Source: JACMLC01 sp963817025
GTDB lineage: Bacteria; Acidobacteriota; Blastocatellia; Pyrinomonadales; Pyrinomonadaceae
Assembly (NCBI GenBank): GCA_963817025.1
Contig: CAWFML010000005.1
Coordinates: 1,674,001 to 1,738,000, forward strand
DNA: 64,000 nucleotides
Reading direction: 5' to 3'
Below are positions 8,760 to 18,286 of the stretch, piece by piece; position 1 is the first letter of the stretch; each line of letters starts with the position of its first letter. Made by a program: the position numbers and the translations under genes. A model generated the notes under the pieces. The model was not told where the DNA came from. It worked only from the letters and a program-made list of their open reading frames with translations, and searched no databases.

Positions 8760-10745
8760 TCAGTAGTCCGGCCCAAACTCGCCCGGTCGTTTGACCATAT
8801 CGGGAACGCCTACATCCCACTTGGCCGGGTCGCGCTCGATATACACAAACTTCCACGCATGAAGCGTCTGCGGGTTCGGATACATGCCTTTTATGTAAGG
8901 CTTCTTCACCCAGTTGGTGGCGGCGGTATAAAGCGGGATCACAGGCTGCGCCTCAAGCATAAAAGCTTCGGCCTTCGCCAGTTTCTCATAACGTTTCGCC
9001 TGATCGAGTTCGGAGTTGGCGTCGTCCAGCATCTGCACATATTTCGGATCCCACCAGCCCGTGCCGTTATCTCCCGAAGGCGTATAGAAGAGATTGAGGA
9101 AGGTGAACGGATCCATGTAATCGCCGACCCAACCGGAGCGCGCAAAGCCGTTGTATTCGGCCTTTGAGCGCATGTCCAGAAACGTCTTCCACTCCATATT
9201 TTTGAGCGGCACGGTCAATCCCAGATTCTGCTTCCACTGGGCCTGTATATACTCCGCTACAATCCTGTTGGATTCCTGCGTGTTGTAGACGATGCCCACA
9301 TCATTAATCGGAAACTTTTTCGGGTCAAAGTTACCGCTGGCATCCTTATATCCCGCCTCTGCCAGAAGCTGCTTGGCCTTCGTTGGATTGAACTCGTCGC
9401 CCTTCGGCTGCGGATAGCCGGGGAAGATGCCTTCCGGCGAGAAAGCCGTCAGCGGCTTGACGATGCGTCTCCACTTGGAGAGCGCGATCTTATCAATAGA
9501 CATATTGAAAGCTTTGCGCACGCGCACATCGTTCATCGGCGGCTTCTTGGTATTGATCTGGTAATAGTCAATCGCCACTTCCGGCGCATCCATGTAATCC
9601 TTGAGCGGACGCACCATGTCGAGCCACGCTGCCGGAACCGTGTGATTCAACACGGCATCAATCTGCCCGGCTTTGTACATGTTCATCGTCGTCGGATTAT
9701 CGTCCGAAGGATAAAAGGCTATGCGTTCGAGCTTGACGTTGGCGACATCCCAGTACATCGGGTCGCGCACGACGACAAGTTGGTCATACGGTTTCCAGAT
9801 TTCGACTTTGAACGGCCCGCAGGTGACGATGTTCTGCGGCTGCGTCCACGCTTCGTGAAATTTTTCAATGACTTTTTGCGGAACCGGGCGGAAGAACTGG
9901 TGCGCCATCACGCCCAGAAAGAAGGGAGCGGACTGCGTCAAGGTGACGCGCAACGTGTAATCATCCACGGCTTCGACGCCGATGTCTTCAGCCTTGACCT
10001 CGACAAACTCTTTTCCGGCGACGGCGGCTTTGAGCTTCGCGTCTGCCTCAAGAGCTTTGTTGCGGTCTTTCTCGGCTCCGGGCAGGACAAGCCGTTCGGG
10101 AGCCTGTATGAACTTATGAAATTCCGTCTCGGCAGTTGTGCCCTGTTGTTCTTCGCCGGAAACACTTTTACCGGCAGGCTCTGAAGGCTTGGCTGCATCG
10201 CCCGCTGCGTTCTCTTTAAAATCCTTTGCCAGCAAAAACTCGCCTGTGCTCTTATCGCGCACGAATACGCCGCCCTCGTTATAAGCCTGCGCATATTTGA
10301 TGTAATAGCCCAAGTAAGCATTACGAGAGGCGAGCTTGGGCGAGAAGCCGCGACGGAAAGTATAGACGAAATCACGCGCCGTCAGCGCTTCGCCGTTGGA
10401 CCAGCGCGCGTTCCGGCGCAGGTGAAAGAGAAATTCGGAAGAGTCTGCGTTCACGTCCCAGCGTTCAGCGATAGCCGGAATCGGCTCCATAGTCTTCGGG
10501 TGATATTCCGTCAACCCTTCAAAGATAGACATATAGATTCGCGCTTCAGGCTGGCCCGTGCCGATTTGCGGGTCGAGCGATTCCGGCTCGGAACCGGAAA
10601 CATAATGCAGTATGTTTTCGCTCGGCGGCACGACCTTGCCGAAATAGACCTGATTCTTGGCGCTTGCCGAACAACCTGCGATGAGAAGCGCGAGGGCCAT
10701 CAGCCCGGCACCCAAGCGTAAATGGCTGGAACGGAAGAATGACAT
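8760..10745 (-). CDS. oppA: Oligopeptide-binding lipoprotein OppA
   Basis: Solute-binding protein (family 5 extracellular domain), 661 residues, probably lipid-anchored. A signal peptide ends in the lipobox LIAGC (Cys about 25). The body shows the family hallmarks: YVSGSEPESLDPQ near the start, FEGLTEYHPKT, RRNARWSNGEALTARDFVYT, VRKAFNMSIDK and NFFYTP-type hinge regions. An insertion of roughly 90 Ala/Glu/Lys-rich residues (about 160-250) lies before DYTLRVTL and is probably disordered. The start ATG is preceded by TAGGAGT. It belongs with oppBCDF as the peptide receptor. Confidence 0.93.
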   Translation of the reverse strand: MSFFRSSHLRLGAGLMALALLIAGCSASAKNQVYFGKVVPPSENILHYVSGSEPESLDPQIGTGQPEARIYMSIFEGLTEYHPKTMEPIPAIAERWDVNADSSEFLFHLRRNARWSNGEALTARDFVYTFRRGFSPKLASRNAYLGYYIKYAQAYNEGGVFVRDKSTGEFLLAKDFKENAAGDAAKPSEPAGKSVSGEEQQGTTAETEFHKFIQAPERLVLPGAEKDRNKALEADAKLKAAVAGKEFVEVKAEDIGVEAVDDYTLRVTLTQSAPFFLGVMAHQFFRPVPQKVIEKFHEAWTQPQNIVTCGPFKVEIWKPYDQLVVVRDPMYWDVANVKLERIAFYPSDDNPTTMNMYKAGQIDAVLNHTVPAAWLDMVRPLKDYMDAPEVAIDYYQINTKKPPMNDVRVRKAFNMSIDKIALSKWRRIVKPLTAFSPEGIFPGYPQPKGDEFNPTKAKQLLAEAGYKDASGNFDPKKFPINDVGIVYNTQESNRIVAEYIQAQWKQNLGLTVPLKNMEWKTFLDMRSKAEYNGFARSGWVGDYMDPFTFLNLFYTPSGDNGTGWWDPKYVQMLDDANSELDQAKRYEKLAKAEAFMLEAQPVIPLYTAATNWVKKPYIKGMYPNPQTLHAWKFVYIERDPAKWDVGVPDMVKRPGEFGPDY

Positions 10746-10958
10746 AGCTCAACTCCTATTTTGATGACTGAACGGAGGAACAACCGTACTCTAAATCAAA
10801 AATGCGACAATTGGGAGAACTTTTACGGACGCCAGTTGCCTGTCAAGGTATCACGTGCAAGCATCTCTTATCAAGACGCATCTTATTTATCCGGGACTAT
10901 TTAACTGATGCCTCGAAGCGCGCCGGGTGTTGCTTTTCCGAATTCTCGGAAATCATTT

Positions 10959-12839
10959 CTAATCACCGACTTTGAGCCACACGGCGGTCTTCTTTTTGGG
11001 GGCTTGCCATGAAGTGTCCACACGCACGCGCTTGAGCGAAGGCGCGTCGAGCAGATTGGTCTCAAAGCCTGAGATATAGGGCTTGACCAGTGCGTATGAA
11101 GAGGCAAAGTAAATCGGCATCGCGGGCAGTTCTTTTAAAGCCTGTGATTCGGTCATCACCGGCTGGCGCAAAGGTTTGGCAGGAGCATTCTCTGATCCAT
11201 TCTCATTGACGCCGTTCTCTTTTTTTCCATTCGCGGGCGCAGCGGTCGCATCTTTGGGGATGAGCGAAACATCTTCGACGCTTTCAGGCTCGACCGACGG
11301 CTCGAACATGGCGCGCATGTTGGCCGATTCGTCGAGCGTCTGCATGACTATGCCCCTGCGTGCGATGTCATAGTCGCCGTCGCGCAGCGCAGCCTCATAC
11401 TCTTCCCAGCTTTTCAAAATCACTTCGCTCTCGATGCCTAAAGCGTTGCGCCACATGCGCGAGATGGATTGCGCGATCTGTCTTTGCTGGTCATTGCGAT
11501 TGACAAGCAGGCGAACGCGCGGAAAGCCCTGCCCCTGCGGGTATCCGGCCTCCACCAGCAGACTTTTGGCGCGTTCGATGTCCAGCGCGAGCGAGCGCGT
11601 GCCTTCCGCGTTTGAATTTCCCTGTTCGCTCTTTTGTGTGGGAAGAAAAGTTTTAGCAGGCTCGCTCGCGCCGTCCATCCCGTCCTCGCTGATGCGCTCG
11701 CGGTCAATCGCAATCGTCAGAGCCTCGCGCACGCGCACGTCGTTGAAGGGCGCGCGATCCATATTGAACTTGTAATAGGTGAGCGCGCCGAATGTCGCAC
11801 GCCGGAAATCCTTGTAGGGCGAAAGAAGCTTTAAAGCCAGAGGCTGAAAGCCCGCATTAGTCACGGCATCCACTTCGCCTGCGCGGTATCTTTCGAGAGC
11901 TTCCTCGGCATTGCTCGAAGGCACGAACCTGACGCGGTTAAGATTGACCGTGGTGGCATCCCAGTAGCTGCTGGCTTTATCCAGTATCACGCCGTCGCCA
12001 GCGACCTGTGTCAACTTGAAAGGCCCGTTCGAGACCACCGGCAGCGCCAGAGCCGTGCTCTCGCCCTCATCACGCACATTATGAACGGGACGAAAAATCG
12101 GATGAGCGACCAGCGCGGGAAAACTTTCATCCGGCTGTTGAAGCCGCACGCGCAAGGTGTAATCACCTATGGCTTCGACGCCGAATGCCGTTTCCGTAGC
12201 CGGGGCTGCCGGCGTCTCTTTCGTCGTGCGCGTCACTTCGTTCTTCTCAGTGGCCGGAGGCGTAATCGGGGGCGGCGGCTCTGCCAGAGGGTCATCAGCA
12301 GTGATGGTCACAAACGGCTGGACTGCGCCGACTATGTTTTCCAGAAGGCGCGCGTGGGGCGCGCGGCTGCCGAGGTTAAGCGTGCGCTGCCATGAGCGCA
12401 CGAAATCTTTGGCCGTCACGGAATCGCCGTTGGACCAGCGCGCATCGCTCCGTAGATAGAAAGTCCAGATGCGTTTGTCATCCGAAGATTCCCAGCTCGC
12501 GGCCACACCCGGCACAGGCGCAAGCGTCTGCGGGTCATAATCCGTCAAGCCTTCAAAGAGAGCGCGCACGGCATCCGTGTCCGGCGGCGCGGCAGCAAGA
12601 GCAGGGTCAAAGGTCTGCGGCAACCCGCCGTCGCTCCAGCGAAATTCCTGCGCCCCCGGCGTTGTCACCTTCCCGTAGTAAGGCTCCGCCTCGTTGGACA
12701 GAAAACATCCGGTCAAGGTCAGAGACAGGCAGAGCAGCAAAGCCACGGACAGGCGAAAAGAGAGAGAGGCAAACCAGCGCGGCCCGGTCTGCAATTCTCT
12801 TTTGGTTAAGCCGGAATATTTAGTTACGCTTCTTCTCAT
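10959..12839 (-). CDS. Second oligopeptide-binding lipoprotein (SBP family 5)
   Basis: Another family 5 solute-binding protein, 626 residues from the ATG at 12839. Its signal peptide ends in LTLTGC, so it is a predicted lipoprotein. FRWSDGGLPQTFDPAL, LFEGLTDYDPQT, SDARWSNGDSVTAKDFV and VREALTIAIDRERI mark the family. Like OppA it carries a Pro/Glu/Thr-rich insert just before DYTLRVRL, and a second low-complexity stretch (about 535-570). It overlaps the coaE stop by 20 bp. Two diverged receptors feeding one transporter would broaden substrate range, but this is inference. Confidence 0.88.
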   Translation of the reverse strand: MRRSVTKYSGLTKRELQTGPRWFASLSFRLSVALLLCLSLTLTGCFLSNEAEPYYGKVTTPGAQEFRWSDGGLPQTFDPALAAAPPDTDAVRALFEGLTDYDPQTLAPVPGVAASWESSDDKRIWTFYLRSDARWSNGDSVTAKDFVRSWQRTLNLGSRAPHARLLENIVGAVQPFVTITADDPLAEPPPPITPPATEKNEVTRTTKETPAAPATETAFGVEAIGDYTLRVRLQQPDESFPALVAHPIFRPVHNVRDEGESTALALPVVSNGPFKLTQVAGDGVILDKASSYWDATTVNLNRVRFVPSSNAEEALERYRAGEVDAVTNAGFQPLALKLLSPYKDFRRATFGALTYYKFNMDRAPFNDVRVREALTIAIDRERISEDGMDGASEPAKTFLPTQKSEQGNSNAEGTRSLALDIERAKSLLVEAGYPQGQGFPRVRLLVNRNDQQRQIAQSISRMWRNALGIESEVILKSWEEYEAALRDGDYDIARRGIVMQTLDESANMRAMFEPSVEPESVEDVSLIPKDATAAPANGKKENGVNENGSENAPAKPLRQPVMTESQALKELPAMPIYFASSYALVKPYISGFETNLLDAPSLKRVRVDTSWQAPKKKTAVWLKVGD

Positions 12840-13440
12840 CTGCTTCGGCGCGCAATGCGCCATACACTTTCTCTATCTGCCTGCGTGTGCTGGCGAGGTC
12901 GCCCGAATTATCTATCAAAAAATCCGCATAACGCATCTTTTCTTCCTGCGGCATCTGCGCGTTGATTCTGCTGATGGCTTCCTCGCGCGTCAGAGACCCG
13001 CGCGCCATCAATCGCGCAAGCTGAATTTCCGCGCGGCAATGGACGACAATCAGTTTATCAAACCTGCTGTAACCGCCGGATTCAATCATCAGGGCGGCAT
13101 CCACAATGCCGATGCCGTGCGGGTCTGCTGCTTCCCAGAGGTTTAGCTGTTTATCCTGCGCTTCTATGATAAAAGGATGCAGGATTGAATTCAAAAGTTT
13201 TCGCAGCCTTTCGTCCGCGAAAATTATCGCTCCCAGCTTTGCCCTCTCAAGCGTCCCGTCCAACGCGAGCACTTCTGCGCCAAACGTTTCGACTATTTTC
13301 GCCAGCCCCGGCGTTCCAATAGCTACTACCTCGCGCGCCGTCGCATCCGCATCAATCACATGACAGCCAAGCTCCGTGAGCGTCGCAGAGACGAAAGACT
13401 TGCCCACCGCAATCGAACCCGTTAAGCCGACTCGCAACAT
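12820..13440 (-). CDS. coaE: Dephospho-CoA kinase
   Basis: Last step of coenzyme A synthesis: ATP-dependent phosphorylation of the 3'-hydroxyl of dephospho-CoA in the cytoplasm. The protein has 206 residues, the normal length. P-loop GLTGSIAVGKSFV, the family motif VIDADATAREVV, the LID-like RLMARGSLTREEAISRI and FLIDNSGDL are visible. It lies downstream of folD across a GTGACRA-family hairpin and overlaps the following binding-protein gene, so folD-coaE-opp may be one transcript. Confidence 0.95.
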   Translation of the reverse strand: MLRVGLTGSIAVGKSFVSATLTELGCHVIDADATAREVVAIGTPGLAKIVETFGAEVLALDGTLERAKLGAIIFADERLRKLLNSILHPFIIEAQDKQLNLWEAADPHGIGIVDAALMIESGGYSRFDKLIVVHCRAEIQLARLMARGSLTREEAISRINAQMPQEEKMRYADFLIDNSGDLASTRRQIEKVYGALRAEADEKKRN

Positions 13441-13450
13441 TCTTTTTAAT

Positions 13451-13522
13451 TGACAAGTGATAAGTGACGAGTGACAAGCAAGAGATGTTTTAACTTGTCA
13501 CACATCACTCGTCACTTATCAC
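13451..13522. repeat. Inverted repeat of GTGACRA heptamers (B), folD/coaE junction
   Basis: TGACAAGTGATAAGTGACGA (from 13451) faces CACTCGTCACTTATCAC (to 13522) plus CTTGTCAC. The folD stop is within the right arm and the coaE ATG is 10 nt away. Confidence 0.9.
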
Positions 13523-14490
13523 TGAATTAAACCCCTGCGCCATCTGGCCGCCGTGACAGTATTTCGCATCAGCATGGCGACGGTCAGGAGGCCGACGCCG
13601 CCGGGGACTGGCGTCAGTTTGCCTGCTACTTTGCGCGCCTCTGCCGGATGGACATCGCCGGCCAGAGTAAAGCCGCGCCGCGCTATCTGCTCCAGACGCT
13701 TTCCGGCTTCATCGCCAAAGAGAGCTTGCGCTTCCGCTTCATCCGTCACTTTGTTAATGCCCACATCAATCACAGTTGCGCCGGGCTTGATATGCGCGGC
13801 CCGTATAAAGCCCGCGCGCCCGATGGCTGCCACCAGTATATCAGCCTCGCGCGTGACGTTTGCCAGCTCGCGCGTACGCGAATGACAGATGGTGACGGTC
13901 GCGTCTCTTTGCAGCAGAAGCTGCGCCAGTGGTTTGCCGACGATATGACTGCGGCCAACGATACAGGCACGCGCGCCGCTGAGGGCGATGTCATTTCTTT
14001 CAAGCAACTCTATGATGCCAGACGGGGTGCAGGGCGCAATCACCTTCTGGCCCAGAGATAAACGCCCGACGTTGACCGGATGAAAGCCGTCAACATCCTT
14101 TTCGGGGTCAATGCTTGCGATGATGCGCGCTTCGTCAATCGTTTTCGGCAATGGAAGCTGAACCAGTATGCCGTCCACTTCATCGCGCGCGTTAAGAGCT
14201 GAGACGAGTTCTAATAATTCGGCTTCGCTCGTCTCAGCAGGAAGCGCGTGATGCTCCGAGCGCAGGCCCAGCTCTTCCGAAGTCCGAATCTTGTTTCGCA
14301 CATAGACGGCGGAGGCAGGGTCTTCACCGACACGCACGGCTGCCAGACAGGGCTGCACGCCATGTTCTCGCAGCAGAGCGGCGACCTCTTCGCCCACTTC
14401 CCTTTTGATCTGTTCGGCGACCGTCGCGCCGTCCAGAACCTGCGCCTGCACATCGGAATCCATCCGTTGCTTTGTTTCTTTAGCTGCCAT
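13519..14490 (-). CDS. folD: Bifunctional methylene-THF dehydrogenase/methenyl-THF cyclohydrolase FolD
   Basis: Interconverts 5,10-methylene-THF and 10-formyl-THF using NADP in one-carbon metabolism. Seen are VYVRNKIRTSEELGL (with the catalytic Lys), VQLPLPKTIDE, the cofactor loop GRSHIVGKPLAQLLL, APCTPSGIIELLER and the terminal PVPGGVGLLTVAMLM. Length is 323 residues. A TTG one codon upstream or the internal ATG at 14463 are alternative starts. The stop TGA (13519-13521) lies inside the right arm of a GTGACRA inverted repeat, so the last residues may be repeat-derived. Confidence 0.95.
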   Translation of the reverse strand: MAAKETKQRMDSDVQAQVLDGATVAEQIKREVGEEVAALLREHGVQPCLAAVRVGEDPASAVYVRNKIRTSEELGLRSEHHALPAETSEAELLELVSALNARDEVDGILVQLPLPKTIDEARIIASIDPEKDVDGFHPVNVGRLSLGQKVIAPCTPSGIIELLERNDIALSGARACIVGRSHIVGKPLAQLLLQRDATVTICHSRTRELANVTREADILVAAIGRAGFIRAAHIKPGATVIDVGINKVTDEAEAQALFGDEAGKRLEQIARRGFTLAGDVHPAEARKVAGKLTPVPGGVGLLTVAMLMRNTVTAARWRRGLIQ

Positions 14491-14544
14491 CAAAGTTTGC
14501 GATGCCCTGTCTTCTTCGGTTTCGGAATTTTATTTGTGACGATG

Positions 14545-14572
14545 ACTATAACCCGACATGCTCTTACTGCAA
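14545..14572 (-). promoter_or_regulatory. Putative sigma-70 promoter of folD
   Basis: On the minus strand TTGCAG (14572-14567) and TATAGT (14550-14545) are separated by 16 bp. The expected start site leaves a leader of about 45 nt before the folD ATG. Recognition is by consensus only. Confidence 0.45.
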
Positions 14573-14727
14573 AGAATGAAGTGCGGTTTTGTCGTCGTGG
14601 GTCAAGTTCAAAGATGATGAAAAGAAAGACAGTTTCCCGCTGCGGGAGATTCTTTAGTGATGACTAAGCCACTACTGTTTTTACCGCTCACTTGTAGCAA
14701 CAGAGCGATGAATGCTAATTTCACATT

Positions 14728-17262
14728 ATGCAAAGCAGCATCCGGTTTCATCATCTTGCGGCGGCCTGTTTCATCTCTCTCCTATGCTTTTCACACACGC
14801 AGGCGCAGTCGCCGCGCGAGCAGCACGAATCTGTGCGCGCGGCTGTGGACAAGAGCGATTATCAGGCGGCTATTAATCAATTGCAGGCTCTGCGCAACGC
14901 GACGCCAGCTCTTTTTCCCGTTAACAACTACGATTACCTGCTGGCCCGCCTCTCCGAGCGAAACGGCGACCGCGCCACCGCCGCCGTCAATTATCAGAGA
15001 GTCATTGCGCGCAATTCCATTCTCGGACAATACGCGCTCTGGCACCTTGCACAGTTCGCGCGCATGACCGGCAACCTCACGCTGGAGCGAGAACAGCTCA
15101 GGCAGCTCTTAGCCACCGCGCCCGAAAGTCTGCTGCGCGAGGCGGCCAGCGCGCGTCTCGCCGCAAGCCTGTTTGAGAGCGGAGATTACGTCGAAGCGAT
15201 TTATGAATTGAAGCCGCGCAGTCAATCAAAGATTGGCTCAACGGCACGCGAAGCTCTGGCCCTGATGGCGCAGGCTTATCTGCGTAACAACCAGCCACAG
15301 CAGGCGCGCGAGATTTTTCAGAGCCTTGTGACGCAACTTCCGGATGCCGCGCGCCCTGACGATTTCGCTCTCGCAGGCGTTGTGGGTCTGGATGTGATTG
15401 ACAGCGGCGGCGAAGAGGCGGCACAGAAAAGCGCGCCGCAGCTTGCGGAGAGCGAGCACCAGCGTCGCGCGCTGATTTATCATTTCAATCGAGATTTCAC
15501 GCGCGCACGCTTGCATTACACGGCCATCATAGAGCGTTACACGCAAAGCACAGCCCTCGCCGAAGCCACTTATCAAATCGGGCGCAGCTTTCATCAGGAC
15601 GGGCATTACGAAGATTCCATCACGTATTTCCAGCGCGTCCTCGAAAAATATCCTGAGAGCGCGAGCGCGCGTGAGGCGCTGAGCTTTCTCGGCTCGGCCT
15701 ACACGCGTTTGAAACGCTCCGACGAAGCTGTTGCGAGTTATCGACGCTTCATCGAACGCTATCCGGATGCGCCGAATCCCGAACGGCCCTACCTGAATAT
15801 CATAGATGCCCTGCGGGATGCGGGCCGCGATCAGGAAGCTCTCGATTGGATTGAGCAGACGCGAAATAAATTTAAAGGTCAACTGCCCGCCGCGCTCGCG
15901 CTCTTTTCCCGCGCACGGCTTTATCTGGCGCAGGGCGCATGGCCGCGTGCGCTTGCAGACCTCGAAGCCCTGCGAACGGAAACGGAACTCGGCGGCATAA
16001 ATGTGCCCGGCGGAACGACTCCGACAGAGGTCGCATACTTGCGCGCCTACGTGCTTGAGCAAGCAGGCCGTTATGATGATGCAGTCAAAGCTTATCTGGA
16101 GATTCCGGACGGGCGCAATGAATATTACGGGGGCCGCGCGACAGAGAGAATGCGCGCTCTGCTGGCGAATGAGAAGGCGCGCGAATCGCTCGTGTCGCGT
16201 CTTGAAAGCTTTCGCAAAGAGGCGCAGCAGGCTATCGCAGGCGGGCAGGCCGAGAAGGCTCGCGTCGCTGCACAGAACGCGCTTCGCCTGACCGAAGACC
16301 CGGCCATCACGCGCGAGTTGCTTGATGTGGCGCGCAAAGCTTACGCGGCGATTCCGGCTTATAACACTCTTCCGGCGACGAAAATGATTCCAGCCGGGCG
16401 GCAGAATGTGTACACGGAAATTTCCGCAAGGCCGCAGTCTCCGACATTGAACGCGCTCGCGGACGAGTTGCTTTTCCTCGGCCTCTATGATGAAGGCGCG
16501 CCCGCGCTGCTGGCCGCCGAAAGTTTTTCGGATGAGAGTCCTGCAAATAAGAGTTCGCAGAATGATGAGAGCAAAGCTGTTTCAAATGAAGCGGCTGCTT
16601 CTGTAAGCCCGCGTCCGGCGCGTGCTCGAAATCGTTCGCGGGATGAAGCTTATACGCTGGCGGTGCTCTTCAAACGCGGGGAGCTGGCAGAGCACGCGGT
16701 TCGTTATGCCGAGCCGCTCTGGAAAAATGTGCCGCGCGATTACCTGCTTGAGCTTGCGCCGCGCGAGATGGTAGAGCTGCTTTACCCCGCGCCGTTTGCC
16801 AGAGCCATCAATGATAGTGCGCCCGCGCGCGGCGTTGATTCGCGCTTTATCCTTTCGCTTATGCGACAGGAATCTAGATTCAGGGCGGATGCGAAATCGG
16901 TCTCGGCAGCGCGCGGATTGATGCAGTTTATTCCGGCGACGGCCAACACGATTGCCACACAGCTCGGCAAAAGTAATTTCAAACAGGATGATCTTTATTC
17001 GCCACGCACGGCGATTCTTTTCGGCTCGCAGTATCTGGGCAATCTCTTTAAGCTCTTTCCGAACATGCCGCAGGCCGTCGCTGCTTCATATAATGGCGGC
17101 GAGGATAATGTCGCGCGATTTGTCGGGCGTGCGCGCTCCAACGAGCCGGACAGGTATGTCGCGGAGATCGGATTTACGCAGGCGAAGGATTACGTCTATA
17201 AAACCATGTCCAACTTTCGCGTCTACCGGCAGCTTTATGATGAGCAGTTGAGAAGCAGGTGA
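14728..17262 (+). CDS. Soluble lytic murein transglycosylase with TPR-like superhelix
   Basis: Secreted protein of 844 residues that should cleave the glycan backbone of peptidoglycan, leaving 1,6-anhydro ends. A signal peptide (MQSSIRF... ending near HTQAQS) is followed by a long run of TPR/alpha-solenoid repeats (about 30-560), for example ATYQIGRSFHQDGHYEDSI. A low-complexity Ser/Ala/Asn linker (about 600-630) comes next, then the C-terminal SLT domain with catalytic Glu in LMRQESRFRADAKS, GLMQFIPATANTIA and AVAASYNGGEDNV. The architecture matches Slt70. It is transcribed divergently from folD. Confidence 0.93.
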   Translation: MQSSIRFHHLAAACFISLLCFSHTQAQSPREQHESVRAAVDKSDYQAAINQLQALRNATPALFPVNNYDYLLARLSERNGDRATAAVNYQRVIARNSILGQYALWHLAQFARMTGNLTLEREQLRQLLATAPESLLREAASARLAASLFESGDYVEAIYELKPRSQSKIGSTAREALALMAQAYLRNNQPQQAREIFQSLVTQLPDAARPDDFALAGVVGLDVIDSGGEEAAQKSAPQLAESEHQRRALIYHFNRDFTRARLHYTAIIERYTQSTALAEATYQIGRSFHQDGHYEDSITYFQRVLEKYPESASAREALSFLGSAYTRLKRSDEAVASYRRFIERYPDAPNPERPYLNIIDALRDAGRDQEALDWIEQTRNKFKGQLPAALALFSRARLYLAQGAWPRALADLEALRTETELGGINVPGGTTPTEVAYLRAYVLEQAGRYDDAVKAYLEIPDGRNEYYGGRATERMRALLANEKARESLVSRLESFRKEAQQAIAGGQAEKARVAAQNALRLTEDPAITRELLDVARKAYAAIPAYNTLPATKMIPAGRQNVYTEISARPQSPTLNALADELLFLGLYDEGAPALLAAESFSDESPANKSSQNDESKAVSNEAAASVSPRPARARNRSRDEAYTLAVLFKRGELAEHAVRYAEPLWKNVPRDYLLELAPREMVELLYPAPFARAINDSAPARGVDSRFILSLMRQESRFRADAKSVSAARGLMQFIPATANTIATQLGKSNFKQDDLYSPRTAILFGSQYLGNLFKLFPNMPQAVAASYNGGEDNVARFVGRARSNEPDRYVAEIGFTQAKDYVYKTMSNFRVYRQLYDEQLRSR

Positions 17263-17309
17263 GCACGGAAGTTTTTTACGAAAGGCAATCTTAATAGTGA
17301 TGAGAGAAG

Positions 17310-17350
17310 GAAGTTTCACGCACAGGCGCAAAGGCGTAAAGGCGCAAAGA
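17310..17350. repeat. Half element of GCGCAAAG words
   Basis: Three adjacent copies of a GGCGCAAA/GGCGTAAA word lie just before the SCO1/CusF-fusion gene, with no matching second arm nearby. It is open in the gene's frame and produces a spurious Arg/Lys-rich N-terminus if the upstream GTG at 17297 is used as start. Confidence 0.6.
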
Positions 17351-17356
17351 AGAGTC

Positions 17357-18286
17357 TTGAAGCTTATTCAAGGCCGCAATAGCTCGAAGTTAATGTTGCT
17401 GTTCAGTCTCATCTTGTTGACTTCGGGCGCAATGGTCGCGTGCCAGCCTCCGGCGGTTAAGGAAAAGACTGCGACGACTCAGGCCAAACAGTATGACCTG
17501 ACTGGAAAGGTAGTCGCGGTTGATAAAGCGAAGAAGGAAGTGACCATCGCGCATGAAGAGATTCAGGGATACATGCCTGCGATGACGATGCCGTTTCCGC
17601 TCAAAGACGAATGGGCTTTTGATGTGCTCGCGCCCGGCAACAAGGTCGGGGCCAAGCTGGTGATTGATGCCAACTCTTTCTGGCTCGAAAACATCGTCAT
17701 CAGCGCGAGCGGCAGCGATTCGACCTCATCGCAAACAGCTACCGCCCCAAGAGACCCGAAAGTGGGCATGCAACTGCCGGACTTCAAGCTCATCAATCAG
17801 GACGGCAAAAACATCAGGCTCGATCAGTTTCGCGGCAAAGCCCTGCTGCTCACCTTTATCTTCACGCGCTGCCCGCGCGAGGATTACTGCCCTTTGATGA
17901 GCGCCAATTTCAACGAGATCAGTAAATCTTTGCAGCAGACTCCGGCTTTGCAGGAGCGCACACATCTCTTGAGCATCACCATTGACCCGGCATACGACAC
18001 GCCGAAAGTCCTGCGCAGTTACGGAGCGGCGCACACAGGGAAATACACAGAGGAAAAGTTTGAGCGATGGGAATTCGTCACCGGCAAGCCGGATGAGATA
18101 AAGCGCCTTGCGGAATTTTTCGGTCTTACTTATTTTGAGGAAAAAGACCAGATCATACATTCGCTACGCACGGCCATCATCGCGCCAGATGGCAAAGTCT
18201 ATAAAGTTTTTTCCGGCAACGAATGGAAACCATCCGAAGCATTGACAGAGATTCAAAACGTGCTTGGCGCAGGGGCTAACAAATGA
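17357..18286 (+). CDS. CusF-like domain fused to SCO1/SenC domain (copper chaperone lipoprotein)
   Basis: Predicted lipoprotein: a hydrophobic signal ends in AMVAC. A CusF-like copper-binding domain follows (HEEIQGYMPAMTMPF, with the His and Met-x-Met ligands). Then comes a thioredoxin-fold SCO1 domain whose metal-binding pair is the spaced form FTRCPREDYCPLMS (Cys-x5-Cys rather than Cys-x3-Cys), with a conserved-type His in DQIIHSLRTAI. SCO proteins deliver copper to the CuA site of cytochrome oxidase. The start is uncertain: GTG 17297 and ATG 17300 read through a repeat, so the TTG at 17357 after AAGAAGAG was chosen. It overlaps the next gene by 4 bp (ATGA). Confidence 0.85.
   Translation: MKLIQGRNSSKLMLLFSLILLTSGAMVACQPPAVKEKTATTQAKQYDLTGKVVAVDKAKKEVTIAHEEIQGYMPAMTMPFPLKDEWAFDVLAPGNKVGAKLVIDANSFWLENIVISASGSDSTSSQTATAPRDPKVGMQLPDFKLINQDGKNIRLDQFRGKALLLTFIFTRCPREDYCPLMSANFNEISKSLQQTPALQERTHLLSITIDPAYDTPKVLRSYGAAHTGKYTEEKFERWEFVTGKPDEIKRLAEFFGLTYFEEKDQIIHSLRTAIIAPDGKVYKVFSGNEWKPSEALTEIQNVLGAGANK

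Noticed and set aside
12392..12823. 143-codon plus-strand ORF rich in Arg, Ser and Pro
   Set aside because: Antisense to the second binding-protein gene and of shadow-type composition.
15238..16062. 274-codon minus-strand ORF inside the transglycosylase gene
   Set aside because: It is antisense to the TPR region of a clear secreted transglycosylase; the product looks random.
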